Notes: generated from the letters alone by a model not told the origin. 32,914 nt of DNA from Treponema sp. (GCA_009782955.1 WRIB01000033.1:1-32914); one strand, 5' to 3'; shown: positions 1 through 10,000, counted from the first letter of the stretch. Translations and numbers: made by a program.

Positions 1-156
1 GTGAGGACGGGTTCACTCGGATTTCTCCGTAGTGTCCCAGCAGAGGCCACAACCGGTAACTGTTCTTCCGAACACCTACACTATACCGCGTAACCGCATG
101 CTTTTTATCATAGCTTCGTGAGGTTCTTCGGAATATTTGTTTACAGGAGAATTAGC

Positions 157-1803
157 ATGAAAAAGAAACAAACAATTATCACGTTGGGCATGGCGCTGAT
201 CATGCTCATGCTGGTAGTAACAACCGTAATGGCGATGGGTGGTAAGGAATCGTCCTCGCCGGCGGACAAGGTGGTGCGAACACCGGCACAGGCACAGAAA
301 GCGTCCCGTGAAATCACCGTTGATATGGGAAACGGCGACTGGGACTGGGGGCAGAGGGCTATCAGGTACAGCATTAACAGCGAAGCGCCGATAACGCTGC
401 TTGTCGGAGGCGAGAAAAGCGTACCGCGGTGTAAGCTAACCTTTACCGCCCATGTGGGCGATAAGGTGCAGGTTATCTGGTCGGCAGGGACAAATACCCG
501 TGTAGCGGAGTTGTTTGTCTATTACAGCGACACGCCCGCTGCGAACATCAACGATACGGACAAGGCGCTTGGTAGTCTCTACGGCCATCAGGCAATAGGA
601 GGCAGCGGCAGGTTTCCTGATCACGAGCTTGCCAATAATCCGGTTGCGACTTTTACCGTAACCGCCAGGGGAACGCCGAATGTTAAAATCGCCCACTCGG
701 AAGTTAGGCCTGCGCCGATTGTGTTTTCGGATGAAACCGCTCCGTCAGGCACGCCGCTTACGCTTGTCGACGGCTGGTATTGGGTCCATGCCGGGCCGTC
801 TACACAATTCCATGATAAAATTTATGTTTACTATATGGAAAACAAGGGCGGCGGACAATTTACCCTGAGAAATCCGGACGGTTCCTATTGGGGAATAGAC
901 GACGCCGAAAAAGACAGTGTGCGCTTAACGAATGTGAAGAACCCGTTTCTTTTTTGGACATCCGGCTTTACCAAGACTCCGGTAGTCGGCCGCTCTGGTG
1001 AATCTAGCGCCTACACCGCATTGCGCCCGGCCGGGAACAGGGATTTTGTGGCTGTCAGCGGATATATCATAATGTGGCCGCTGCCGGCTAACGCCGCCAC
1101 TCCCGCTAACACCGCGTTTTATTTTTCCCCCAGGCTTACTGCCCCAGATAACGCAACCTGGTACACGCCGCCGCCTGTGCCCGCGGCCCGCGGCAACACA
1201 AAAACGCTCACCCTGGGCAAATTCTCGGTGGAAATCACCAATGTGTATGCAATGGGAGGCCATGTAGATTTTACCACCCCCAAAGCGCCGGGCATGACCT
1301 GCAATAACTTCTTTATTTTTGTCGCCCCTCCTGCCACCGTACGATTTATCAATGAGGAGGAAATGCAGTTGGGAGTGGAGCGAACTACCGGGCAGTATGG
1401 GAAATTTGGGATTTATAATAGTATTTATAACGTTTCTCCTCATGAGATACCCCCTCCGGGGCCCCCGCCACGTGCCGGGGAGACCGAGCCCGTGTGGGTG
1501 CCGCCGCCGAAACCCCTCTATCCGAGTGTTGAATATGACCGTTTCCACGGTTCCGGCTTCAGCCACCAAGTACCGGTAACGAAAGGCTCTGTTATTTCCA
1601 TACCCGAAAATTGGGAACTGTTAATACAAGCCGGTAATAACACAGCGGTCCGCGGTTTTCCAAACGGTACTTTGTGGACTATATACGTCATCTGCGTGGA
1701 CGAAAAAACGGCGGCCTCTTTTGCGGATAAGCCGGGAACATCCCCGCGTACGAGTGTGGGTGATGGAAACGGGGGCTCATACGTCGTGTACCCAATTCCA
1801 TAA
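157..1803 (+). CDS. Large secreted protein of unknown function
   Basis: A 548-residue protein. I chose the ATG at 157 because AGGAGA at 145-150 sits six bases before it; an upstream in-frame GTG at 118 has no such site. Residues 1-27 form a signal peptide (Lys-rich start, long Met/Leu/Val core, small residues before Met-Gly-Gly-Lys). There is no lipobox cysteine, so export by signal peptidase I to the periplasm or surface is expected. The mature part is rich in aromatic residues, Gly and Pro, looks beta-rich, and has a proline-rich linker at about residues 428-455. A Trp/Tyr-rich C-terminal segment follows. I do not recognise a family. It is transcribed alone and ends in a strong terminator. 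By eye its G+C content is higher than that of the genes to its right. A weak -10-like TATCAT lies at 106-111. The function is unknown. Confidence 0.8.
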   Translation: MKKKQTIITLGMALIMLMLVVTTVMAMGGKESSSPADKVVRTPAQAQKASREITVDMGNGDWDWGQRAIRYSINSEAPITLLVGGEKSVPRCKLTFTAHVGDKVQVIWSAGTNTRVAELFVYYSDTPAANINDTDKALGSLYGHQAIGGSGRFPDHELANNPVATFTVTARGTPNVKIAHSEVRPAPIVFSDETAPSGTPLTLVDGWYWVHAGPSTQFHDKIYVYYMENKGGGQFTLRNPDGSYWGIDDAEKDSVRLTNVKNPFLFWTSGFTKTPVVGRSGESSAYTALRPAGNRDFVAVSGYIIMWPLPANAATPANTAFYFSPRLTAPDNATWYTPPPVPAARGNTKTLTLGKFSVEITNVYAMGGHVDFTTPKAPGMTCNNFFIFVAPPATVRFINEEEMQLGVERTTGQYGKFGIYNSIYNVSPHEIPPPGPPPRAGETEPVWVPPPKPLYPSVEYDRFHGSGFSHQVPVTKGSVISIPENWELLIQAGNNTAVRGFPNGTLWTIYVICVDEKTAASFADKPGTSPRTSVGDGNGGSYVVYPIP

Positions 1804-1829
1804 AAAATCATCTTCCATGATGATTTTTT
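1802..1829 (+). terminator. Perfect 11-bp intrinsic terminator of the secreted-protein gene
   Basis: The bases AAAAAATCATC (1802-1812) and GATGATTTTTT (1819-1829) are exact reverse complements around a six-base loop (TTCCAT), ending in six T. It begins inside the stop codon of the plus-strand gene. The hairpin is symmetrical (A-run on one side, T-run on the other), so it could also act on minus-strand transcripts arriving from the toxin locus. Confidence 0.85.
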
Positions 1830-2164
1830 ATGTCGAATACCGTTATAAGACTTTGGTCAATACGCTCTGCAATAGACTTGTGCAGGGTGCATACGCACTC
1901 ACGCAAGAATGATTTATCGATGGTAACGATTTACGAAAAGTTGACGACAGAGGTCTTTTCCAGTTTTGACGCGGCCTTTTCAAGACGGAAGTTTCCAGGG
2001 GCGTTTACCAGAACAAGATTTGAAGTAATTGAAACGCACATAACGGTTCTCACCGAACTGCGGTTCATGGTGTCGGATTGGACAATGAGCACCGGACGGA
2101 TTTTTGCCGGTTCCGAGCCTCGCTCTTTGGGCAATTCAGCCCACCAGATTTCGCCTTTAAGCAC
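1808..2164 (-). pseudogene. MazF/PemK-type toxin interrupted by an in-frame stop codon
   Basis: The frame opens with GTG at 2164, five bases after the antitoxin stop. The first 77 residues are MazF-like: an N-terminal GEIWWAELP, then KIRPVLIVQSD and a SITSN segment, which carry the Arg and Thr positions typical of the active site. A TAA at 1931-1933 then stops translation after VVNFS. In the same frame the sequence continues as IVTIDKSFLRE and about 30 more residues to a TGA at 1808-1810. This is the expected MazF C-terminus, where family members usually read VS-Q-IVTIDKSFL. Without the stop the protein would be 118 residues, a normal family length. The lesion is therefore a nonsense change at a Gln-like codon, not a frameshift or deletion. 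The 77-residue product lacks the C-terminal strand and helix and is probably inactive. A sequencing error is the main alternative. Confidence 0.8.
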
Positions 2165-2169
2165 GGCAC

Positions 2170-2379
2170 CTACCAGTCAGCTTGTTCAAGAACATCAAGT
2201 TGAGATCGCAAAAGGTCATCATCAAGTTTTGACGGTATCCCGGCATACACATCGTCCGCCTGCGGCCGGATCGGCCAAACAAGTTCAATGCGGGCAGTTA
2301 CCCCCGCCGGCACTTCGTGCGGCACGTCAATGGTCAGCCTGCGGTTTTCAGGTATAGCTACGGTTTGCGTTATGGTCAT
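2170..2379 (-). CDS. Putative antitoxin of the MazF-type pair
   Basis: A 69-residue protein directly upstream of the broken toxin, in the usual antitoxin-first order and only five bases apart. The N-terminal half (ITQTVAIPENRRLTIDVP) looks like a small beta-rich DNA-binding/dimerisation module. The C-terminal half is acidic (KLDDDLL, LDVLEQADW), as expected for the toxin-wrapping tail. This assignment rests on size, context and composition rather than on a specific family match. There is no Shine-Dalgarno upstream of the ATG at 2379; instead a TATGAT box ends six bases before it. If the toxin is really dead, this is an orphan antitoxin that may still act as a repressor or neutralise related toxins elsewhere. 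Confidence 0.65.
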   Translation of the reverse strand: MTITQTVAIPENRRLTIDVPHEVPAGVTARIELVWPIRPQADDVYAGIPSKLDDDLLRSQLDVLEQADW

Positions 2380-2385
2380 GGAGTA

Positions 2386-2391
2386 ATCATA
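2386..2391 (-). promoter_or_regulatory. Extended -10-like box just before the antitoxin start
   Basis: On the minus strand TGA-TATGAT (an extended -10 pattern) ends exactly six bases before the antitoxin ATG, which would place transcription initiation at or next to the start codon. No convincing -35 is present and no Shine-Dalgarno lies between. Suggestive of a leaderless transcript. Confidence 0.35.
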
Positions 2392-2555
2392 TCATGAAAA
2401 ACAGGAGTGAGGAAGATCATTTGCTTGACCGTGTCTTTTTTCAACATGGTCTTTAAAATCGTTAGTTGCTTCGGTGTGAAAAGTCAAATACCAACTGAGT
2501 GTTATACAACCTGCACTGCGACGACGCTGCCTTTTTCCAGAGTTACCAAACTTGA

Positions 2556-4004
2556 TTATTTAACCGACTCTATTGCCTCATTAAGCGCCGCTTCGAGCAT
2601 TTCCGGCGGCGGTTCCCTGATATAGCCGGCTTTCTTCATGTCTTCTACAAGAGCCCGGGCGGCAGCTATGTCTGCTTTTGCACGGTTGTACACTTCGTCC
2701 CAGGAAAGATTAATTCGTGCAACACCTTCCTTAATTGCCTGCTCTGCAACGTCTGCAGCTTCTACGGCAAAGACTTCCGTCTCGTCCATTTTTGCAATAA
2801 TGTCTTCCGGATTAATCCCCCGTTTTTCGGAAAATTCCGCAATGGAATGGGCGCAGCGTATTGCCATCCCATCGGTAATTTTCCTGGCACGTACCAAAAG
2901 CGCCCCTTTTAGTATACCAGGAAAACATACCGAATTGTTTACCTGATTGGGAAAATCACCCCGTCCTGTTGCAACAATAAAAGCGCCTTCTTCTCTGGCG
3001 GCATAAGGCCAGATCTCCGGCACCGGGTTTGCGCAGGCAAAAACAATGGCCTTGTCTGCCATGGAACGGATCCATGTTCGTTTTACCGTGTCCGGTCCCG
3101 GAGTAGAAAGGGCAATCAGGACATCGGCGTCCTTTATTGCATCTTCCATAGAAAGTATCCTTTCCGGATTGGTTATTTCGCAAAGTTCCCATTTGCGGTA
3201 ATTGCGTTTATCGTTCTTAATATCTTCTCTTCCCGGATAAAGGCTGCCTTTGGAGTCAAAGATGATCATCTTTGCAGGATCTCCCCCATCGGTATGGATC
3301 AGCCGTGCAATAGTGGTGTTAGACGCTCCCGCTCCCAGAAGAACAATTTTTACATCGTTTAACTTTTTCCCGGCCAGCTTAAGCGCATTAAGCAGCCCTG
3401 CCAAAGTAACACAGGCTGTTCCCTGGGCATCGTCATGCCAGACAGGTATGTTGCAGACTTCGCGAAGTTCATCCAGCACTTTAAAACAATTGGGCTGGCT
3501 TATGTCTTCCAGGTTAATAGCCCCAAAACTGTGCTGGGCCATTTTTACAAAGTCGATGATCCTGTCGGGATTATTTTTTCCGTCCGGGTCTTTTGAATCC
3601 ACACAAAGCGCAATCGCATCTACTCCGCCGAGGTACTTCATGATCATCGCCTTTCCTTCCATTACCCCCAATCCGCCGGAAGGCGTACAGTCGCCGTCGC
3701 CCAGCACCCGCGTCGAATCGGAAACCACTGCGACAAGGTTCCCCCGGTTAGACAGGGCAAATGATGTATCATTATCATCGCGTATTGTTGTAGAAATTTT
3801 TGAAACACCCGGCGTATACCAGACATTAAGCCAATTAAGCCCATACAGTCCGCATTTCGGTATGGTTTGCATTTTTCCGCTGTAAAAACGGTGGGCTTTT
3901 AGCGCCATGTTTTTTAAAAATTGAGTTTTGGCCTTTGCTTTTTGATCCTCGGTAAAATCCGAAGGAAAAAGCTGATCAAGATTTTTCAGTGTGGGATCTA
4001 TCAT
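2556..4004 (-). CDS. Malic enzyme (NAD(P)-dependent, decarboxylating)
   Basis: A 482-residue single-domain bacterial malic enzyme that converts malate to pyruvate, CO2 and NAD(P)H in the cytoplasm. The family signatures are in order: HRFYSGKMQ near residue 38, catalytic Tyr63 in WYTPGV, RGNLVAVVSD, the catalytic Lys118 in MEGKAMIMK, the metal-binding region LEDISQPNCF then IPVWHDDAQGTA, and the nucleotide fold VLLGAGASNTT. A usual-length C-terminus follows. There is no phosphotransacetylase extension of the MaeB type. It starts only 16 bases after the stop of the RND gene. A promoter-like pair overlaps that junction, so it may be transcribed on its own as well as from the pump operon. Its metabolic role (pyruvate/NADPH supply) has no visible link to efflux. 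The choice between NAD and NADP cannot be made from sequence by eye. Confidence 0.93.
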   Translation of the reverse strand: MIDPTLKNLDQLFPSDFTEDQKAKAKTQFLKNMALKAHRFYSGKMQTIPKCGLYGLNWLNVWYTPGVSKISTTIRDDNDTSFALSNRGNLVAVVSDSTRVLGDGDCTPSGGLGVMEGKAMIMKYLGGVDAIALCVDSKDPDGKNNPDRIIDFVKMAQHSFGAINLEDISQPNCFKVLDELREVCNIPVWHDDAQGTACVTLAGLLNALKLAGKKLNDVKIVLLGAGASNTTIARLIHTDGGDPAKMIIFDSKGSLYPGREDIKNDKRNYRKWELCEITNPERILSMEDAIKDADVLIALSTPGPDTVKRTWIRSMADKAIVFACANPVPEIWPYAAREEGAFIVATGRGDFPNQVNNSVCFPGILKGALLVRARKITDGMAIRCAHSIAEFSEKRGINPEDIIAKMDETEVFAVEAADVAEQAIKEGVARINLSWDEVYNRAKADIAAARALVEDMKKAGYIREPPPEMLEAALNEAIESVK

Positions 4005-4010
4005 TGTATT

Positions 4011-4039
4011 ATAATAATACTTACCGCAACAAAAGTCGA
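4011..4039 (-). promoter_or_regulatory. Putative promoter of the malic enzyme gene
   Basis: On the minus strand TCGACT (4034-4039; four of six matches to TTGACA) is followed after 17 bases by TATTAT (4011-4016), which ends six bases before the ATG. An overlapping TATAAT lies three bases further on. No Shine-Dalgarno is present, so a leaderless transcript is plausible. Confidence 0.4.
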
Positions 4040-7000
4040 TTACCGCCGGTATTAAGTAAACCAGGAAACAGTTTGACCAGTGCGGGAATCAACGTAACAG
4101 CGCAGAGGGCGGATGCTGTAACTCCCATGGCACTTACCAGCGACAAGGTTTTTACTGCCAAAGCAGAATTGCTTTTAATAAAGAGAAAAGGGAGTGCTGC
4201 AGAGACAGTCGTAAACGTAGTTGCAGCCAGTACAGGAAGGCGGCGGCGGAAAACACAATAGAACGACATACTGTTTATTCCGGTATTTTCCAGAGCATCC
4301 GCTGCAAGAGCTGCTGCGTTTATTGCCAAACCTGAAACCGCAACAAAAGCCGCCGCCGATACTGCGTTAAGGGAATAGTTTCTGACAACCAAACAAAGCG
4401 CCGGCACAGCAAGGGAAGGAGGCACTACGGCAAGAAGAGCAAGGGGATAGATAAATGATTCCTTTAAAGCGGCAATTATCATAAAACATAAAAGCAATGC
4501 CAGAATAAAATGATAAACCTGTTTGCCAACCTCTTCGGCAGCTTTAATGGCCTGTTGATCAAATTCAATACTGTAACCGGGCGGCAGTTCCAGATCGGAA
4601 AGAACCGTCATTACCCTGTTCTTTACTTTTCCTGGATCCATTGCTTTGGTTCGTATGGAAAACGACGCACTCCGGCGCCGATCTTCCCGTTGAATGGATC
4701 CCGCTTCTCTGGTACTTTCACTTGTTGCCAGCGCCGAAATTACAAGCGGCGAAGAATTCTCTTTTAGAAGTATCTCCAGCACTTCTTCCCTGCTTTTGGG
4801 CGTCTGTCCTCCCCGTATTCTTACGTCGATTTCTCCGCTGCTGTCAATACGCTTATATGCTACCGGTCCGTGAATGCCGCGGCGTACTGTCTGTCCCATA
4901 CTGCCAAACGAAAACCCGTTCAGGGCTATTCTTTCCCGATCAGCCATTAAATTGATCCCAGGACTTCCATTTTTAAAATTCAAAACCGTCTCGGAAACAA
5001 GCTCAATTGCAGAACAACGACGGGCCGCTTCTGCAGCCAATTCACGGCATACTCTTTCTTCGTCGCCTGCAATTTTTATTTTCCAGTTTCTTTCATCAGG
5101 CGATGATTCTGCAATGTATACAAAGCCGCCGGGAACAGGAATATTCCGCATTAAATTCCGTACTAAATTGCTGTTTGTTAGCTGCGGATCAAAACTAACC
5201 ATCGCCGATCCGGTTCCTGTTCTTGCTACTGTCTGAACGGTCTTTATTCCTGTCTGTTTTTTCAATTCATTTCCGTATATAGCCAAACTCCTGTCGGTTT
5301 CTTCCATATGAAGACCGCCTTCAAACTCGATTTGGGCATAAACAGAATCCCCGGAACTTTCTTCAATAATATCCGCACCATTCAGATAAAATGCAGCAAT
5401 ACCCAGTATACTCAATAAAAACCAGAAACATACTACAAGCAGAGGTTTCCCCAATATCAGCTGCATCAGAACAACAAGATTTCTGCGATAACAGCGGAAG
5501 AACGGAGATATTGCCGGCAAAAGGACACGAACCCTGGAAATGATATTTGTTCGCCGAAACCGGGCAGTGTGTTCATAAATGTGTTTTATTTTGCTTGAAC
5601 AATCCCAAAGAAAAAGCGGCGGCAGCAATGTCATGGCCAAAACCATTGTTACAATATTAACCGAGGCAACTGCCCAGGCTACAGAATTCATTCCCGATGT
5701 TTTCTGAACCATTAATGGCAATAATGCAATAACTGTTGTAAGAATACCGGAAACAAGGGGAAAACACAGAGCTTTCCTGGCATTTTTTCCTTCTTCTATA
5801 GTTTTGCAGGAACGGAAAAATTCAGCGCTGAGTATGGCAGTATCCACCGCTGCTCCCACTCCGGCCGAAAGCCCTGCGAGTACCAGCTTGTCAAGAGAAA
5901 AACCAAAAAGTATAAGCAAGGCAGCTGTAATAAAGAATGTTAATGGAACAGTAAGAGAACAAACAAGAGAAAAAATTCGTCTTCCAAAACAAAGTAATGC
6001 ACACAGTAAAGCCACCATACAAGTACCCTGAAAAGCTGCTTTTAAAGCCGAAGACCTTGCGTCCCGTTCAGCCTCTCCCCTGTCAGAAAGAATTGTAAAT
6101 TCCAAATCGGGAAATTTTGCCAATTCTTCTTTTATTTGCAAAGATAGTTTTCCAAGGTCTGCTTTCTCGCTGCCCATAAGAGCAACAATTACCGTTTCCT
6201 TTCCGTCAAGCCTGGAACGGCTTTCATAATCCCGTTCCTGTTCGGTAACTACTGCCAGGTCTTCAAGCCGCACATAATCCACGCCATCGCCGGAATTACG
6301 GACAGGAATTAATGCTCTGCGTATATCTTTAATACGGCCGTCTACCATTACAGGTATTTCCAGATCGCTGCGCCTTACTGTACCGCCGGGAAGTAAAATG
6401 TCATTTTGTACAAGGACTGCGGCAATATCAGAAGCATCTATATTTCTGGCAGCAGCCTCCTCGCTTTTCAGGGTTATAACTATTTCTTTTAAACCGGTTC
6501 CGGAAATCTCGACTGTACCTGCGCCGGGAAGTCCTTCAAGAGCAGGTTTAACGGTTTTTTCAAGTACAGTACCTGTTTTATCGGAAACGGAATTATCTTT
6601 TCTATTAATAAGCGCCGCAGTCCAGACAGGAATACGCGAATCACCGGATGATGTTATTTCCGGTCTTTGGGCAGCTTTGGGAAGAGATTCGTATACCCGC
6701 TGCGCTGCTTCCCGGACAGCCTCATAACGGCCATGTTCCCTTCCTTCAAAATAACACAATACTCTGGTCCTGCCGTTTTCACTGGAACTAAAGATATGTT
6801 TCAGACCGCGAATACCCGACAATGCATCTTCCAGCGGAATTGCAGCAATTCTTTCCATCTCTGCTGCATCCACCCCGTAAAAACGCTGCGTTACCGTAAA
6901 ACTTTCGTCTGCAGCGCTTTGATTTCCCGGAATTTCACTTCCCCAAATCCGAATAATAAAAAATGCAGCTGTACATAACATAAGGATTATGCAAAGGGAT

Positions 7001-7080
7001 CTTTGCGGTTTGTTTAAAAAACTCCCGACGGAAATTATAGTCTGTCCAGTCTGATTGGATTTTTTTTTGCTGTCTTTCAC
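4021..7080 (-). CDS. RND-family inner-membrane pump, second copy
   Basis: A 1019-residue AcrB/MdtC-type proton-driven transporter. One membrane segment near residues 28-45 is followed by a large periplasmic porter part (PLEDALSGIRGL motif), a bundle of segments from about 350, a second TM near 550, a second porter part, and a final bundle from about 860. The key TM4 Asp is kept (Asp413 in AAVDTAIL), but the next acidic residue of AcrB is Thr. The TM10 Lys is replaced by Asn (GLAINAAAL), as in many HAE-type pumps. Translation starts at a GTG whose GTGA overlaps the TGA of the preceding RND gene by four bases, so the two pumps are probably translationally coupled and may form a mixed trimer, as MdtB/MdtC do. 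The N-terminal cytoplasmic stretch is unusually long and Lys-rich. The substrate is unknown. Confidence 0.92.
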   Translation of the reverse strand: MKDSKKKSNQTGQTIISVGSFLNKPQRSLCIILMLCTAAFFIIRIWGSEIPGNQSAADESFTVTQRFYGVDAAEMERIAAIPLEDALSGIRGLKHIFSSSENGRTRVLCYFEGREHGRYEAVREAAQRVYESLPKAAQRPEITSSGDSRIPVWTAALINRKDNSVSDKTGTVLEKTVKPALEGLPGAGTVEISGTGLKEIVITLKSEEAAARNIDASDIAAVLVQNDILLPGGTVRRSDLEIPVMVDGRIKDIRRALIPVRNSGDGVDYVRLEDLAVVTEQERDYESRSRLDGKETVIVALMGSEKADLGKLSLQIKEELAKFPDLEFTILSDRGEAERDARSSALKAAFQGTCMVALLCALLCFGRRIFSLVCSLTVPLTFFITAALLILFGFSLDKLVLAGLSAGVGAAVDTAILSAEFFRSCKTIEEGKNARKALCFPLVSGILTTVIALLPLMVQKTSGMNSVAWAVASVNIVTMVLAMTLLPPLFLWDCSSKIKHIYEHTARFRRTNIISRVRVLLPAISPFFRCYRRNLVVLMQLILGKPLLVVCFWFLLSILGIAAFYLNGADIIEESSGDSVYAQIEFEGGLHMEETDRSLAIYGNELKKQTGIKTVQTVARTGTGSAMVSFDPQLTNSNLVRNLMRNIPVPGGFVYIAESSPDERNWKIKIAGDEERVCRELAAEAARRCSAIELVSETVLNFKNGSPGINLMADRERIALNGFSFGSMGQTVRRGIHGPVAYKRIDSSGEIDVRIRGGQTPKSREEVLEILLKENSSPLVISALATSESTREAGSIQREDRRRSASFSIRTKAMDPGKVKNRVMTVLSDLELPPGYSIEFDQQAIKAAEEVGKQVYHFILALLLCFMIIAALKESFIYPLALLAVVPPSLAVPALCLVVRNYSLNAVSAAAFVAVSGLAINAAALAADALENTGINSMSFYCVFRRRLPVLAATTFTTVSAALPFLFIKSNSALAVKTLSLVSAMGVTASALCAVTLIPALVKLFPGLLNTGGNRLLLR

Positions 7081-10000
7081 ATTTCCCCGCTTTGTTTTTG
7101 TAAAAAGCGAATCAATACCGGCGGCAGGGCAAACAGGGTTAATGTTGTACAGGTTATAATTCCCCCCAGCATTGCAGCAGCCATGGAGTGTTCCTTTGCA
7201 CCAAGAGGACTTATTACCAGAGGAAGCAGTGCAAAAACAGTCGTTAATGCAGTTGTAATTACGGGCCGAACACGGTTCAATGCCGCTTCGTATACCGACT
7301 CTGCGGCTGTTTTGCCGTGTCTGTATTTTTCCGCTGCCAGCTCGTACAGAACCATACCGCTGTTTACCGACAAGCCAAAAAGCACCATAAGAGCCAAAAC
7401 CGACGATGAATCAAGTCCTGCCCCGGAAAGGAACAATGCAGGTCCGGAACCGGCCAAAGAAAAAGGTATTGCCAGGAACAGTACAAGAGGCAAAGAGAAT
7501 GATTCAAATTCCACTCCCATGGTAAGGTACAGCAGTATCAATACTAAAACAACAGTAAGAATCAACGAACTGCGATAACGGGTAAAAGTTGATTCATCTG
7601 CTCTGACAAATCCCTGTTCTTTTCCTTCGGAACAAAGCGAAGAAAGAACTGCATTCAATTTTTTTTCTTTGCCGGAGGGGAATTGCGCAAACTCATGTTC
7701 ACCTTCGTCTGCCCGGCGGAGTGTGCCTGACTGCAAATATGCTTCAAGGTAGAGTGTGTCGCTCCGATCAAGACGCGCCAGAGCTGCCGAAGTTTCCCGC
7801 GGAACAAAGTTGTTAATACTTCCTGCAAACACAGGCCCGTTGTCGCGGAACACAATCGGCATTAATTCCAGTTCAGGCATTGCCAAAGCAGAGAGTTTCA
7901 TTGCTAAAGGTTTTCCTTCCAGTTCCAGTTCACCAAGTTCCAAGCCTTCGGCTGCAGCATAAAGCGCCATTGCTGTTTCCACCGTACTGATTCCTGCATG
8001 GGCTGATGCTTCCCTGTCAGGCACAACCCTGATTTCGGATCGGAAACCTGCAGGCCGCCGGGTAACAACAAATCCTTCCCGGCGTATCAGATCCTCTGCC
8101 AGGGCAGCACGGCTTTCCGCTTCTTCCCGGCTTCGGCCCTTTACCGCCATTACTGCAGAAGAGGAAAGGCCCAACAGTTTTTCTGTCTTGTCCTGGGGGA
8201 AGCGTGCAAAACATTCATAATTCTGTTTTTCCAACAGCGAATTAATGGAAGACAGCACTGTAATTGATTTTTGTTTTGATCCCAAAACACAGCGAAAAAT
8301 AAAACATTCTTTACGGTAATCCGGATCACTTCTTCTTGCCGCGTCTTCTTTTTCCGATCCGGCCCTGCCAAAAACCAAATCAATCCCGGAGATCACGTCT
8401 AACTGTTCTCCCAGAATCGACGCTTCTTCAGCTATTTTTTCCATTACTGTCCCCGGAGGAAAATTCAACACAACTTCAATTTCTGCTGCCGAATCGGCGG
8501 ATACAAAACTGACAGGACGAGTAACGAGCAGGGCAAAACCTGCAGTACAAAAAAAGATCATTATTAAGAGAACCTTGCCTGGTTTTTGTACACAGGATTT
8601 GAGCAATGGGGCATAACGATTAATAACAAAATCTCCGGGATGATTTTTGCCGCCAAACATCGTTATTTTATTTCCGTTGTTCACTGCTGATCCTTTAGAA
8701 GGAAAAAACATTCTGAAAAGGGAAGGCAAGGCACATTGAGCATAGAGCCAGCCTGTTAATATAGAAACTACCAGAGCTATGGAAAGATCGCCAAAAAGGC
8801 TTCCCAAAGGACCCGGCAGAAACATTACCGGAATAAAAACTACAGCTGTTGTCGCTGTACCCCCAAAGCTCGAAGCGGCTACAGAGGCAGCCAACGCTCC
8901 AAGTTCACCACAATCCGGCTTTTTACTTTTATCAAAACCATTGTGGAGTAAATCAAGAATAATAACCGAGGTGTCGGAAACAAGGCCAACTCCCAATGCA
9001 ATTCCGGAAAGGCTAATATTGTTAAGTGTCCTTCCCATTACGGCAAGAACCGAAACGGAAGCAGCCATGGATAATGGAAGAGACAAACCGGCAAGAAGGC
9101 TGTAACGGAAACTTTTTAAATTAAAGAAAAGAACAATCATTACCGCTGCAGTGCCAAGAATTACAGAAACAAAAAGCTGCCTGATTCCCGGAACAATTGA
9201 AGCTGCATCATCATACACAATCTTTATTTCCGCATCCCGGGAAAAAACAGCTGATGCTTCTGCTGTTACTTTTTGCAGATCGCGGGAAAGTTTTACCGGA
9301 TCCGCACCGGGTCTGCGAAATACTTCCAATGCAGTAAACTCTGAAGTATTGTATTCGCTTTTGTCTGAAGATTGATTTGTTCCACTAACAATAAAAACAC
9401 TTTCCTTTTTTATCGTGGTTCTTTCTAAAGAGCCAATATCTCCGATTACAAAAGCGCCATTTTGTGACGGAAAAATCAATTGTTCCAATTCCGCTTCTGT
9501 ACCGGGTTTTCCCTGACTTACAACCACAAGTTCTTTATCTCCGTCTCTTGCATTACCTGCCGGTATATTGGCCGTTTCTGCGGAAAGAATTTCCGCCAGC
9601 GCCGACAAAGGCAAAGCTCTGGAAAGAGCACGCGGAACATCCACCTTAATGGCTAATTCTTCCCTTTCACCGCCGGAAAGCATTACTGTTCCGACACCGT
9701 CAATGCGCCTGAACAGGGAACGCAGTTCATACTCGGCAAGGTTTCGGGCAAAGACAGGTCCCAGCGGAGAACGAACTGCAACAATCAATTGAGCCTGTTC
9801 ATCAGGATCACCCGGAATAACCGCAGGTTTTAAAGCTCCTTCCGGCAGGCTTGGATACACCGCGTCAATTGCTTCTCTGACAAGAACCGAAGCAGCACCG
9901 CTGTCGGTTCCCCAACGGAAATCCAGTACAATAAGCGATGCACCGTCCCGCGAAATACTTCGCATTCTTTCCAGTCCCTTAACTGAAGAAAGGGCATCTT

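Noticed and set aside
1..93. Open frame of 30 codons from the window edge to TAA at 91-93, possibly the end of a gene
   Set aside because: Too short to judge, no recognisable residues, and any start lies outside the window. The rest of 1-156 holds only a weak -10-like TATCAT and the ribosome site of the secreted-protein gene.
925..1569. A 214-residue open frame antisense to the secreted-protein gene
   Set aside because: Arg/Gly/His-rich composition typical of a shadow frame of a G+C-rich gene. The opposite strand has signal peptide, ribosome site and terminator.
2376..2447. A 23-codon minus-strand frame whose TGA overlaps the antitoxin ATG (ATGA), a possible leader peptide
   Set aside because: It has no ribosome site, and the same region carries the -10-like box proposed for the antitoxin. 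A stop codon lies shortly upstream in frame. It could be the remnant of another gene, but there is not enough to annotate.
2407..2625. A 72-residue plus-strand frame starting in the gap between the antitoxin and malic enzyme genes
   Set aside because: It runs into the 3' end of the malic enzyme gene on the opposite strand, has no ribosome site and no recognisable motif.
3250..3885. A 211-residue open frame antisense to the malic enzyme gene
   Set aside because: The minus-strand gene has all catalytic motifs of malic enzyme, while this frame is Ser/Pro-rich with no recognisable domain.
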